The notes under the pieces were generated by a model that worked only from the letters and a program-made list of their open reading frames with translations, was not told the DNA's origin and did not search any database. From JALGVA01 sp964617715 (lineage in GTDB: Bacteria > Armatimonadota > Zipacnadia > Zipacnadales > UBA5352), in assembly GCA_964617715.1 (NCBI GenBank), contig CAZTZN010000066.1:1-22418 (forward strand): 22,418 nucleotides of DNA, given 5' to 3'. Numbering within the stretch: the first letter of the stretch is position 1; each line of letters starts with the position of its first letter. Below, piece after piece: positions 8,304-15,830 of the stretch. The position numbers and the translations under genes are program-made.

Positions 8304-8355
8304 GAGGCGAACGTCAACAGACTTGTAGATGGCCGCCTGGACGCCATCGGACGTG

Positions 8356-8384
8356 TTTACAGGGGCGGGAGGCTCTGGTATACT
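8356..8384 (+). promoter_or_regulatory. Promoter of the tmRNA gene
   Basis: TTTACA (8356-8361), a 17-bp spacer ending in TGG, and TATACT (8379-8384) give a near-consensus promoter with an extended -10. Transcription would begin near 8391, so the primary transcript carries about 20 nt of leader to be removed at the mature 5' end (8411). Confidence 0.75.
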
Positions 8385-8410
8385 GACACATGCGCACGTT
8401 GACAAGTGGT

Positions 8411-8759
8411 GGGGGCGACTGGCTTCGACGGGGAGCTGGTGAGTCGGGGCTGCGAGCCGAGATCTCCGGACTCTCGCTAAACCCGGAAACCCAATACCTG
8501 CCAACACCGATTTGGCACTCGCGGCTTAATCGTCGCGACGTCCGCCCGACCTCCCGCCGGTCAGGTCGGGGTCGGACGTCATTGGACCGGCCGAAGCGCG
8601 CGCCTGTGCTCGACTAGCGCGCGGGGGTAGCAGAGTCGAGCTTGCCGCGGCGGACCCGGTGCTCGGGGGCCGCCCCGGTTACCCAAAGCGGGCACTACGC
8701 TCGTAGACGCTCCGGACACCCCTTCTCGGACGCGGGTTCAATTCCCGCCGCCTCCACCA
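8411..8759 (+). ncRNA. ssrA: Transfer-messenger RNA (tmRNA, SsrA)
   Basis: Rescues stalled ribosomes with SmpB by acting first as tRNA-Ala and then as mRNA for a degradation tag. The 5' end GGGGGCGACTGGCTTCGACG is the standard tmRNA start. The 3' end carries the T-arm GCGGG-TTCAATT-CCCGC and an encoded CCA at 8757-8759. The acceptor stem GGGGGCG pairs with CGCCTCC and contains a G-U pair at position 3-70, the alanine identity element. The tag frame is 8476-8529, from resume codon GCT to TAA: AKPGNPIPANTDLALAA, ending in the usual ALAA protease signal. Length 349 nt is normal for a one-piece tmRNA; several GC-rich pairings between 8530 and 8690 can supply the pseudoknots. It is transcribed divergently from aspD and convergently with the rrf2 gene. 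Confidence 0.97.
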
Positions 8760-8774
8760 GTTGTCATCACGCGC

Positions 8775-8791
8775 CGGGCCGTAGCGGCCCG
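8775..8791 (+). other. GC-rich hairpin between tmRNA and its terminator
   Basis: CGGGCCG-TAG-CGGCCCG is a perfect 7-bp stem with a 3-nt loop. It starts 16 nt after the mature tmRNA CCA end and precedes the terminator. It may protect or time 3' processing of the precursor, or act as an accessory pause. This is inference from position only. Confidence 0.4.
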
Positions 8792-8800
8792 CGTACGCTA

Positions 8801-8828
8801 CAAAGCCCGCCGACCCCGGCGGGCTTTG
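8801..8828. terminator. Bidirectional terminator between tmRNA and rrf2
   Basis: A perfect 12-bp inverted repeat, CAAAGCCCGCCG / CGGCGGGCTTTG, encloses the 4-nt loop ACCC. The short T and A runs at its outer ends are symmetric, so it can serve the tmRNA on the plus strand and the convergent rrf2 gene (stop at 8850) on the minus strand. The U-tract is only three bases and lies inside the stem, so efficiency is uncertain. Confidence 0.65.
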
Positions 8829-8849
8829 CCGGTGTACCGGCCCGTCGTG

Positions 8850-9275
8850 TCAGGCGCTGTTCACGGTGTGCTCACGGATGAGGTCCCGGAAGGTGGTGCT
8901 GTCGTAGACCTCGACGACGGCATCACGCGCCCGCTCCCACATGCTGTGGAACGGACAATCGCGGTGAAAGGGACATGCCGCCGCGCCGTCCTCAATCATG
9001 CAGTGCACCGGCACCAGAGGACCCTGGACGAAGCGGATGACTTCACCCACGGTGACCTCGCGCTCCGGGTCGGCGAGCATGTAGCCGCCGGCCTTGCCGC
9101 GCTTGGAATCGACAAACCCTCCCTGCTTGAGCTGCGCCAGGATGTTCTCCAGGAAGCGCGGCGGGATAGCCTGCGCCTCGGCGATGTCTCCGCTCTTGAT
9201 CGGCCACTTGTCCCGGCGCAGAGTGATCTCATACATGGCGCGCAGGGCGTACTGGCATTTCTGGGACAATATCAC
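8850..9275 (-). CDS. Rrf2 family transcriptional regulator, IscR-like
   Basis: Small winged-helix DNA-binding protein of the Rrf2 family (IscR, NsrR, CymR), whose members often sense Fe-S status, NO or thiol state. The 141-aa sequence begins with the family pattern LSQKCQYALRAM. It has the recognition region around AIPPRFLENILAQLKQGGFVDS and the wing GKAGGYMLA. Three cysteines at 92, 101 and 107 plus His110 align with the Fe-S ligands of IscR (C92, C98, C104, H107), with three extra residues between the first two. A cluster is therefore likely but unproven. The GTG start at 9275 is set by GGAGGAGG at 9283-9290, 7 nt upstream; the longer open frame back to 9356 has no family homology. It is divergent from the DUF1638-hydantoinase operon and convergent with tmRNA. 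Confidence 0.9.
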   Translation of the reverse strand: MILSQKCQYALRAMYEITLRRDKWPIKSGDIAEAQAIPPRFLENILAQLKQGGFVDSKRGKAGGYMLADPEREVTVGEVIRFVQGPLVPVHCMIEDGAAACPFHRDCPFHSMWERARDAVVEVYDSTTFRDLIREHTVNSA

Positions 9276-9333
9276 CGGTGGTCCTCCTCCAGCGGCGACT
9301 TCAGGGCCGCAGTCCCGGGCGCCGCTGACAGGA

Positions 9334-9366
9334 CTATGCACCGCAGGTACGCACAATTCCTCCTCC
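9334..9366 (-). other. Possible six-codon leader ORF upstream of rrf2
   Basis: On the minus strand GGAGGAGG (9366-9359) is followed after 4 nt by GTG at 9354 and codons reading V-R-T-C-G-A-stop (TAG, 9336-9334). This is the second GGAGGAGG in the rrf2 leader; the first belongs to rrf2 itself. It could be a short leader peptide, a duplicated SD, or chance. Confidence 0.2.
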
Positions 9367-9380
9367 CGCCCGGTACTCCG

Positions 9381-9397
9381 CGACTTCGCTCAAGTCG
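9381..9397. promoter_or_regulatory. Dyad in the rrf2/hydantoinase divergent region (possible operator)
   Basis: CGACTT-CGCTC-AAGTCG is an inverted repeat with 6-bp arms and a 5-nt centre. It lies in the 248-bp gene-free interval between divergent rrf2 and the DUF1638-hydantoinase operon. An Rrf2 dimer could bind such a dyad and control both sides, but it does not match the IscR or NsrR consensus closely. Confidence 0.3.
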
Positions 9398-9448
9398 GCC
9401 ATTGCGCCTGACCGTCGCCCCCCCGGTCGGCAGCACCCGCCGCCGCTC

Positions 9449-9477
9449 TTGCGCGGCCGCCTGCTTTGCGTTAGACT
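9449..9477 (+). promoter_or_regulatory. Candidate promoter of the DUF1638-hydantoinase operon
   Basis: TTGCGC (9449-9454), a 17-bp spacer and TAGACT (9472-9477) precede the gene, with a predicted start near 9484 and a leader of about 40 nt. The -10 hexamer is identical to that of aspD. The -35 is weak (3/6), which is compatible with regulated expression. Confidence 0.45.
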
Positions 9478-9523
9478 CCCGACGAGGCTCATCAGGTCCA
9501 TTCCCGACGGAAGCAGTCAACCC

Positions 9524-12331
9524 ATGAGACTGAAGATACTGGGCTGCGGCGTGTTTGAGCCGGAGCTTTCACTACTGCTGGACGACTCACCGCACGAGGT
9601 AGACTTCGAGGCGCTCGAGGCCGGGCTGCACGAGACGCCTGCGAAGCTGCGGGAAAGCGTGCAGGAGCGCATTGATGCCGCGGCCGCCGCGGGCTACGAC
9701 GCGGTGGGGCTCGCCTACGGATTATGCGGTCGGGGAACCGCGGGCCTGATCGCGCGCGGCGTCGCCGTGGTCATCCCGCGCGTTCACGACTGCCTCACGC
9801 TGTTCATGGGCTCGCGCGAGGAGTACCGACGCCAGTTTCGCCGCCACCCGGGCACCTTCTACATCACCCCCGGCTGGTACACCCACAAGTTGGGTCTGGA
9901 TCAGACCGGCCGCCTGCGAAGCTGGTCGATGGACGCGCGCGAGCATCCGCGTTTCGCCGAGCTGTCCGAGCGCTTCGGCGAGTCCTCCGCGGTCGAGATC
10001 ATCAACTTCCTCGGGAGCTGGAAGCGCAGCTACACGCGCGTGGCGGTAATCGATACCGGCGGCGAACAGGTGGATGAGTGCCTGGGCATGGCCGAGCGTA
10101 TCGCTGCCGAACTCGGCTGGGAGTGCGAGCGCCTCCCCGGCGATACCTCGATGCTGCGCGACCTGATCATGGGCCGCTGGGCCCCGACGCGCTTCCTGGT
10201 GCTGCATCCGGGTGAGCGCTCGGAGTTCAGCGGCGACGAGCAGGTGCTGGTGCCGGTGACCGGCGGTTCCCGCGTCGCCGAGTCCGCCGCCGTCGAGGCC
10301 CTCGCCACCGGCAAAGGCACGTTGGGCCGCCGCAGTGGGCTCGGGCTGGGGATCGACGCCGGCGGCACATACACCGACGCGGTCATCTACAACTTCGACG
10401 CCGATGAGGTGGCCGACAAGGCCAAGGCACTGACCACGCACCACGATCCGCTCATCGGCATCAGTGCGGCGCTCGACCGGCTCGATGCCGAGCTGCTGAC
10501 ACGCGTGAGCCTGGTGGCGTTGTCCACCACCTTCGCCACCAACGCCATCGTCGAGGGCAGCGGGGGGGAGCCCGGCTGCATCATCATGCCTCACGATGGC
10601 TTCGACGAGTCGCGCATCCGTTGGCCACATCGCGCTATCATCGGCGGCCGCATGAGCATCGGCGGCGAGGAGCTGGCTCCCTTCGATGAGGAGGGCTGCC
10701 GCCGCGCGGTGCGGGCGCTGCTGGCCGCGGGGGTGGACGCCTTCGCGGTGTCGGGCTACGGGAGCGTGCGCAACCCCGCGCATGAGCTGCGCGCGCGCGC
10801 CATCATCGCCCAGGAGTGCGATCTGCCGGTGGTGTGCGGGCACGAGCTGTCGGGGCGCCTGAACTTCATCAATCGCGCCAACACCGCGGCGCTCAACGCG
10901 CGCCTGCTGCCGGTGATCTCCCGCCTGCTCGGTGCGGCGCGTCGCACGCTCAGCGCCCGGGGCATCGCCGCACCGCTGATGGTGGTGAAGGGCGACGGCT
11001 CGCTCATCAACGTGGACACCGCGCGCGCGCGCCCGGTTGAGACCATCCTGTCCGGTCCGGCCGCGAGCGTGCTGGGCGCCCGGCACCTCGCCGGCCCGCA
11101 CCTGGCGGACGACGGTGACGCCATGGTCATCGACGTAGGCGGCACCACGACCGACGCTGCGATCATCGTCGAGGGCCGGCCGCGGCTGTCGCCCGAGGGC
11201 GCGCGTGTGGGCGGCTGGCAGACCAGCGTCGAGGCGATCGGCATCCGCACCTCCGGCCTGGGCGGCGACAGTGCCATCGACTTCAACGCCGATCGCGAGC
11301 TGCTGGTGGGGCCCAGACGGGTGCTGCCGCTGTGCTACCTGGCGACGCTCACGGGCGACGGCGTCGCGGCCACACTCATGTCACTGCCGCGCCGCGACGA
11401 CGCGGTGCGCACCTGCGCGCAGTCGCTCGACTTCCTGCTGCCCGGGCCGATGGCCGAACATCGCACGCTCACCGCTGAGGAATGCCGTGTGCTCGACGCG
11501 CTACGGGGCGGGCCGACCCATCGGGCGGCGCTGGCGGCGCGCCTCGGGCTGGCCTCATCGCGCCTGGTCAACACCCGGCGCATGGAGGATCGCGGCGTCA
11601 TCCAGCGCGCCGCACTGACCCCGACCGACCTGCTGCATTACACCGGCGAGTTCGCGGCGTGGGACGTTGAGGCCGCGCGCGCCGGCGTCGAGGCCTTCGC
11701 GCACCTCTACGGCTGCACGCCCGACGAGCTGGTGGCGCTCACCTGGGAGCGCATCACGCGCATGCTCGCGCTGACAGTTGTCGCCGAGGAGATGGGCCGG
11801 GACGACCTGGAGGGGGAGGCGGCCGATTCGCCGGCGCTGCGCGTGATGCTCGACCGGCTGCTCGCCTCCGATCCGGACGGGCCACTGACCTTCACGCCCG
11901 GCTATGCGCGCCCGGTCATCGGCATCGGCGCCCCCGCGGACGCCTTCCTGCCGGCGTTGGCCGAGCGGCTCAACTGCGAGGTCCGGGTGCCCGAACATGC
12001 GGAGGTCGCGAACGCGGTGGGGGCGATTGTCAGCCACGTGTCGGCGTCTGAAGTCATCGCGGTGCGCCCCGGCGAGTACGATGCGTTCACGGTCTATGCA
12101 CCCGGTGGACGCCGGGAGTTCGAGAGTCTGAGCGATGCCGCACAGTACGCGGCGCGTGAGGCGTCGCGCGCCGCGCGTGAGCAGGCGCTGGCTGCGGGAG
12201 CCGTCGAGCCGCGGGTGGAGGTGCAGGTGGACCGCCGTATCGGCCGGCTCTCAACCGGCGAGGAGCAGATAATCGAAGTCAGCGTCCGGGCTACCGCCAT
12301 GGGTTACCCGGCCGCGTCGGCCGCGACCTGA
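9524..12331 (+). CDS. DUF1638 - hydantoinase/oxoprolinase (ASKHA ATPase) fusion protein
   Basis: 935-aa fusion. Residues about 1-240 are a DUF1638 domain: MRLKILGCGVFEPE, AYGLCGRGTAGL, IPRVHDCLTLFMG, FYITPGWYTHK and RFLVLHPGERS. Residues about 273-600 are a hydantoinaseA/oxoprolinase ATPase core. It shows GIDAGGTYTD (276-285), STTFATN, GRLNFINRANTAALN, the SGPAASVLGA loop and the second phosphate motif DVGGTTTDAAI (537-547). After about 640 comes a winged-helix-like segment (RAALAARLGLASSRLVNTRRM), then the C-terminal actin-like tail with EHAEVANAVGA. DUF1638 proteins are known near corrinoid methyltransferase genes, and related ASKHA ATPases reactivate corrinoid proteins. A role in cofactor or methyl-transfer activation is therefore possible, but substrate and function are unknown. 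The ATG at 9524 is chosen over the upstream frame because DUF1638 begins exactly there; the SD (GGAAG, about 9509) is weak. It leads a four-gene run. Confidence 0.85.
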   Translation: MRLKILGCGVFEPELSLLLDDSPHEVDFEALEAGLHETPAKLRESVQERIDAAAAAGYDAVGLAYGLCGRGTAGLIARGVAVVIPRVHDCLTLFMGSREEYRRQFRRHPGTFYITPGWYTHKLGLDQTGRLRSWSMDAREHPRFAELSERFGESSAVEIINFLGSWKRSYTRVAVIDTGGEQVDECLGMAERIAAELGWECERLPGDTSMLRDLIMGRWAPTRFLVLHPGERSEFSGDEQVLVPVTGGSRVAESAAVEALATGKGTLGRRSGLGLGIDAGGTYTDAVIYNFDADEVADKAKALTTHHDPLIGISAALDRLDAELLTRVSLVALSTTFATNAIVEGSGGEPGCIIMPHDGFDESRIRWPHRAIIGGRMSIGGEELAPFDEEGCRRAVRALLAAGVDAFAVSGYGSVRNPAHELRARAIIAQECDLPVVCGHELSGRLNFINRANTAALNARLLPVISRLLGAARRTLSARGIAAPLMVVKGDGSLINVDTARARPVETILSGPAASVLGARHLAGPHLADDGDAMVIDVGGTTTDAAIIVEGRPRLSPEGARVGGWQTSVEAIGIRTSGLGGDSAIDFNADRELLVGPRRVLPLCYLATLTGDGVAATLMSLPRRDDAVRTCAQSLDFLLPGPMAEHRTLTAEECRVLDALRGGPTHRAALAARLGLASSRLVNTRRMEDRGVIQRAALTPTDLLHYTGEFAAWDVEAARAGVEAFAHLYGCTPDELVALTWERITRMLALTVVAEEMGRDDLEGEAADSPALRVMLDRLLASDPDGPLTFTPGYARPVIGIGAPADAFLPALAERLNCEVRVPEHAEVANAVGAIVSHVSASEVIAVRPGEYDAFTVYAPGGRREFESLSDAAQYAAREASRAAREQALAAGAVEPRVEVQVDRRIGRLSTGEEQIIEVSVRATAMGYPAASAAT

Positions 12332-12363
12332 AGGTCGGGCAGAACGACAGCGAGGTGGAACAC

Positions 12364-13152
12364 GTGGAGCTGCAGGCACTGATCCGACGGGGGCCGGAGA
12401 TCCGCATCCTCATGGAGGGCAACATCGACCGTCAGGTGCTTGACGCCATTGAAGAGCTGATCGCGGACGGGGAGTTCGAGCTACTCAGCCACCTGATGCT
12501 GACCGCCTCCGAGGTCTCGGTGCGGCGCATGACCGATGCGCTCGTCAAGGCCGAGGTGTTCGAGCCACTGGTGGCGGCCGCGTGTATGCGCCGGGAAATC
12601 AGGCGGTCGATGCCCACGGGGGCGGCCGCGCTGGGGGGCGGCCGCATCTTTCGCGACTTCGAGGCGCCCGATGAGGGCGAGGCGGCCATCCCCGAGCACA
12701 TCCTCGAGGAGGCCGAGGCCATCTCCGAGAGCGCGGCGCAGAGCCGGCGCATCGCTGCGCGGCAGGAGGCGCGACTGGACCGCGACCCGGTGCGCCAGCA
12801 CATCATCGAGCGGCTGGGGGCGCTGCTCAATACCTCCGAGGCGGCCATGGAGGCGATGATCGCCATCGCCCGCACGTCCGTCTGGGAGGAGACCGCGCGC
12901 GCGGCGGCCATGAAGCTGGGCAACAACAAGATCGTCATGGGGCGCATCAGCCGCACGGGGCGCTTTGTGGACATGATGGCGGTGGGGGATGCCTCGGCGT
13001 CGGAGGCGGTGCGACAGATCATCGCCCGCACACTCGCCCAGGCGATGCCGCCGGCGTCCGACCCGTCGTACCGGGCGGCGCTGCAATACGTCGCCGAACA
13101 TCATCCCTCCGAGAGCCATCGTCGTGCCGCCGAGCGCGCCCTGAGCGGCTGA
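12364..13152 (+). CDS. Hypothetical all-helical, HEAT-like protein
   Basis: No family recognised with certainty. The 262-aa product has no signal peptide or TM segment and is predicted cytoplasmic. Residues about 1-85 and 150-262 are successive amphipathic helices in a HEAT/armadillo-like rhythm, with an acidic, flexible middle (EAPDEGEAAIPEHILEEAEA) between them. Such proteins usually bind other proteins. The GTG at 12364 is preferred to GTG at 12355 because GAGGTG (12352-12357) then sits at normal SD distance; with the upstream GTG it would overlap the start. It lies 32 nt after the hydantoinase fusion on the same strand, so it is probably co-transcribed and may be its partner. Base composition matches its neighbours. 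Confidence 0.75.
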   Translation: MELQALIRRGPEIRILMEGNIDRQVLDAIEELIADGEFELLSHLMLTASEVSVRRMTDALVKAEVFEPLVAAACMRREIRRSMPTGAAALGGGRIFRDFEAPDEGEAAIPEHILEEAEAISESAAQSRRIAARQEARLDRDPVRQHIIERLGALLNTSEAAMEAMIAIARTSVWEETARAAAMKLGNNKIVMGRISRTGRFVDMMAVGDASASEAVRQIIARTLAQAMPPASDPSYRAALQYVAEHHPSESHRRAAERALSG

Positions 13153-13201
13153 GCCTGCCCCGCCGCCGCCGCCGTTCGTCGTGCTCACCCGGAGAGGCCG
13201 T

Positions 13202-14287
13202 GTGCAGCGAGTGGACTACCGCACCAGATGGCAGCAGAAACGCCGCGAGCGCGTCACGCGACAGCGCCTGATCATCATCGTCGGGTGCATGTTGGCGGCG
13301 GTGACGGTTGTCGTCGGGTGGCGCAGTATCGTCCGCCCGGCGCCGGCGGGCTTCCGCGTGCCCGGAGCCGACATCTGCTGGCTGACCGCGGGCGAGGACT
13401 ACCTGCTGGTATGCGCGCGCTCCGGTCGGCTGGTGCGCACCACGCCCGAACTGTCGGGCCGGGCCGTCGGCTGGGCGCGGGACTTCACCCACCCCTCCGG
13501 CTTCCTGGCGCCCGCCGTGCTCGTTCCCGGGCTGGCGCTCATCGGCTGCGCCGACGTGCGCCTGCGCGCGGTGGACGTCACCACCGGCCTGCAGGCGTGG
13601 GAGCTGGAGGCGGGCGGCGCGGTGCCTTCGGTGGCCGCGGGGGACGGCCACGTCTACTTCGGCTCCGAGGATGGTTTCGTGCACGCGGCGACGGTGCAGG
13701 GCAGGTACGTCTGGCACACCGGCCTGGGCGCGCCCGTGGTAGCCCCGCCACTGGTCACGGAGGACCATGTGATCGTCGCGACGCTGGCCGGAGAGGTGTA
13801 CTGCCTGGCGCGCGAGAACGGCGCGCGCGTGTGGATGGTGGACACCGGCGCTCCGATCTACGCCGCGCCGCGCATGGGGCCGAGTACGATCATCGTGGGC
13901 GATGATGCGGGCAAGCTGCACAACATCACGCCCGAGGGCGAGCTGGTGGCCGAGTACGCCTTCGAGGGCCTGGTGCGCGCACCGGTGGGTACCGCCGACA
14001 CCGTGGTGGTGGCCGGCGATAGCGCCGGGAACGTGGCACGCATCAACCCCAGCGACATGACCGAGATGTGGCGCACAACTGTGCCCGGGCCGGTCACCAC
14101 CGAACCGGTCATCCATGCCGGAGCGGTCTGGTGCGGAGCCGGCTCGAACCTGGTCGTGCTGGACGCCGAGACGGGCCGCACCCGGCGCCGGCTGGCCGCC
14201 GGGGCCGAGACCACGGACGTGCTCGCCGCCTTCGGGCGTATCTACTGGGCCACCGCCGACGGGCGCGTGCGCATGATTAACCCTTGA
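13202..14287 (+). CDS. Membrane-anchored PQQ-like beta-propeller protein
   Basis: 361-aa protein. A basic cytoplasmic N-terminus (WQQKRRERVTRQR) is followed by one TM helix at about 23-41, then an extracytoplasmic beta-propeller of PQQ/BamB-like blades. Blade signatures recur: TGLQAWELEAGGAVPSVAA, GHVYFGSEDGFVHA, ENGARVWMVDTGAPIYAAP, DAGKLHNITPEG and AETGRTRRRLAAGAET. There are no PQQ-dependent dehydrogenase catalytic residues or haem motif, so it is likely a scaffold or binding protein rather than an enzyme. Three GTGs are possible. That at 13202 is chosen because GGAGAGG (13191-13197) lies just upstream, while GTG 13181 lies before that SD. It is 49 nt after the helical gene and 44 nt before the MFS gene. 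Confidence 0.8.
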   Translation: MQRVDYRTRWQQKRRERVTRQRLIIIVGCMLAAVTVVVGWRSIVRPAPAGFRVPGADICWLTAGEDYLLVCARSGRLVRTTPELSGRAVGWARDFTHPSGFLAPAVLVPGLALIGCADVRLRAVDVTTGLQAWELEAGGAVPSVAAGDGHVYFGSEDGFVHAATVQGRYVWHTGLGAPVVAPPLVTEDHVIVATLAGEVYCLARENGARVWMVDTGAPIYAAPRMGPSTIIVGDDAGKLHNITPEGELVAEYAFEGLVRAPVGTADTVVVAGDSAGNVARINPSDMTEMWRTTVPGPVTTEPVIHAGAVWCGAGSNLVVLDAETGRTRRRLAAGAETTDVLAAFGRIYWATADGRVRMINP

Positions 14288-14331
14288 CCTCACCCCGTCG
14301 GCCGCAGACCCCGACTGCGGCGGGAGAATCG

Positions 14332-15672
14332 ATGTCCGAGACCACCACTGAGCAGCGCGCGCGCAACAACTTCCCCCTGGGCATACTCAACGGCTCCTTC
14401 TGGTTGCTGGCGCGCGCGCTCACCGACCCCGACACCATCCTCCCGGCCTTCGCCGTGGCCCTCATGGGCGACAACCCCCTCTATGTCGGGCTGCTCGTCT
14501 CGGTAGTCAAGGCCGGCTGGTTCTGGCCGCCGCTGCTCTCCACCGGTGTTATGTCCACACGCCAGAGCCGCCACACGTACTACAAGATATCGGCGATCGT
14601 GCGCATGGTGGCGATGGCGGGGGTGTGGCTGATCACCCGCTACGTGGCCGCCGACTGGCCGACCGTCGCCTTCGTGGGCGTGGCCCTGAGCTACCTGGTG
14701 TACACGTCCGGCGGCGGGCTCGGCCTGATCCCGTTCATGAGTGTGGTGACCGACTCGATCCCCGCCGAGCGACGCGGGACGTTCTTCGCCATGCGCTACT
14801 TCTTCGGCGGGCTGATGGCCTTCGCCGCAGGCTTCTGGGTCAAGTGGCTGCTCGGCGAGCACAGTGGGCTGAGCTTCCCCGCCAACTACGCGCGGCTCTT
14901 CGGCGCGGCCACCATCGTCGCCGCCATCGCGCTGGTCTCGTGGTGGTTCGCGCATGAACCGCCGCACAAAGTCGAGACGCGTCGCCTGCCGCTGGCGTCT
15001 CAACTGGTGCGCGGCTGGCGACGCGCCCGACGCGAGCCCAACTTCCGGCGCTTCATGGCCTCGCGCGTGATGCTGGCCGTCGCCATGGGCCTGTTCACGC
15101 CCTTCATCATCCCCTACGCCTTCCGCAGCCTGGGGATGACCCAGGCGATGGTCGGGCTGGCGCTGGCCGCGAAGGTGCTCAGCAACAGCCTCTCCAACCT
15201 GCTGTGGAGCCGACTGAGTGCGGTGCGCGGCAACCGCTACCTGTTGCTGGTGGCGGGCTCGGTGGAGGTGGCGGCGTTCGTGCTCATGCTGTCGGTGCCG
15301 CTGCTGCCCCGGGTGGCGATGGGGAGTGTGCTGGGGCTGCAGTTCGACCTGCCGCTGGCGGTGCTGCTGATGGTGATGGCCGCGGCCGGCGCGGCCGAGA
15401 GCGGACAGTTCACCGCGCACATGGCCTACCTGCTGGACCTCGCGCCCGAACGCACCCGCTCGATCTACCTGGCCACCTACTACCTCGTGGTCCTGCCGAT
15501 GTGTTTCATGCCTCTGGCGACCGCGCTGCTCATCGGCACGCAGGGACGCTACATGGTGGCGTTCGCGCTGGGCGCGATCGCCATGGCCCTGACCATGTTC
15601 CTCTACCGCCGCCTCGCCGACCTGCGCAACGGCCCGCAATCCGTGGGCGAGGTCGAGGCCCCGGCGTCGTAA
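14332..15672 (+). CDS. MFS transporter
   Basis: 446-aa integral membrane protein with about twelve hydrophobic segments in two six-helix halves, joined by a basic cytoplasmic loop (about 215-240, rich in Arg). DSIPAERRGTFFAMRYFFGG in the first half is the conserved loop motif of this MFS type. The corresponding point of the second half reads DLAPERTRSIYLATYY. The substrate cannot be told; proteins of this kind are often annotated only as MFS exporters or sugar-type permeases. ATG 14332 has CGGGAG (14321-14326) 5 nt upstream, and the open frame beyond it is Pro/Arg-rich and not membrane-like. It is the last gene of the plus-strand run; no T-rich terminator follows on this strand, only a CCGGCC/GGCCGG hairpin at 15697-15710. 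Confidence 0.88.
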   Translation: MSETTTEQRARNNFPLGILNGSFWLLARALTDPDTILPAFAVALMGDNPLYVGLLVSVVKAGWFWPPLLSTGVMSTRQSRHTYYKISAIVRMVAMAGVWLITRYVAADWPTVAFVGVALSYLVYTSGGGLGLIPFMSVVTDSIPAERRGTFFAMRYFFGGLMAFAAGFWVKWLLGEHSGLSFPANYARLFGAATIVAAIALVSWWFAHEPPHKVETRRLPLASQLVRGWRRARREPNFRRFMASRVMLAVAMGLFTPFIIPYAFRSLGMTQAMVGLALAAKVLSNSLSNLLWSRLSAVRGNRYLLLVAGSVEVAAFVLMLSVPLLPRVAMGSVLGLQFDLPLAVLLMVMAAAGAAESGQFTAHMAYLLDLAPERTRSIYLATYYLVVLPMCFMPLATALLIGTQGRYMVAFALGAIAMALTMFLYRRLADLRNGPQSVGEVEAPAS

Positions 15673-15770
15673 GCCCCCCTCAGATCGGCGGACCGTCCGG
15701 CCGTGGCCGGCGGGAGCCTCTCCGGCCCCAGGGCGTGACTGCCCGTCCCCTTACGCCCATCAGGACCGGC

Positions 15771-15804
15771 AAAAAAAGACCGCCCGGCAATGTATCCGGG
15801 CGGT
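15771..15804 (-). terminator. Intrinsic terminator of the ATPase locus
   Basis: Read on the minus strand, ACCGCCCGG - 8-nt loop - CCGGGCGGT (15804-15779) is followed by C and seven T (15777-15771). This is a textbook rho-independent terminator and the only one in the window with a long U-tract. It lies about 180 nt after the ATPase stop at 15983, so it closes the minus-strand two-gene locus. On the plus strand no T-run follows. Confidence 0.85.
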
Positions 15805-15830
15805 GGCTCGCACTTAGGGTGCGTCGATGA

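Noticed and set aside
8399..8404. TTGACA hexamer just before the tmRNA
   Set aside because: It overlaps the leader, has no -10 at 16-18 bp, and a better promoter lies upstream.
7890..8507. 205-codon minus-strand frame spanning the aspD start and tmRNA
   Set aside because: It runs out of frame through aspD and across the tmRNA promoter; the aspD TTG with GGAGG is the supported start.
8390..8617. 75-codon frame across the 5' half of the tmRNA
   Set aside because: The region is accounted for by the tmRNA; the frame has no SD.
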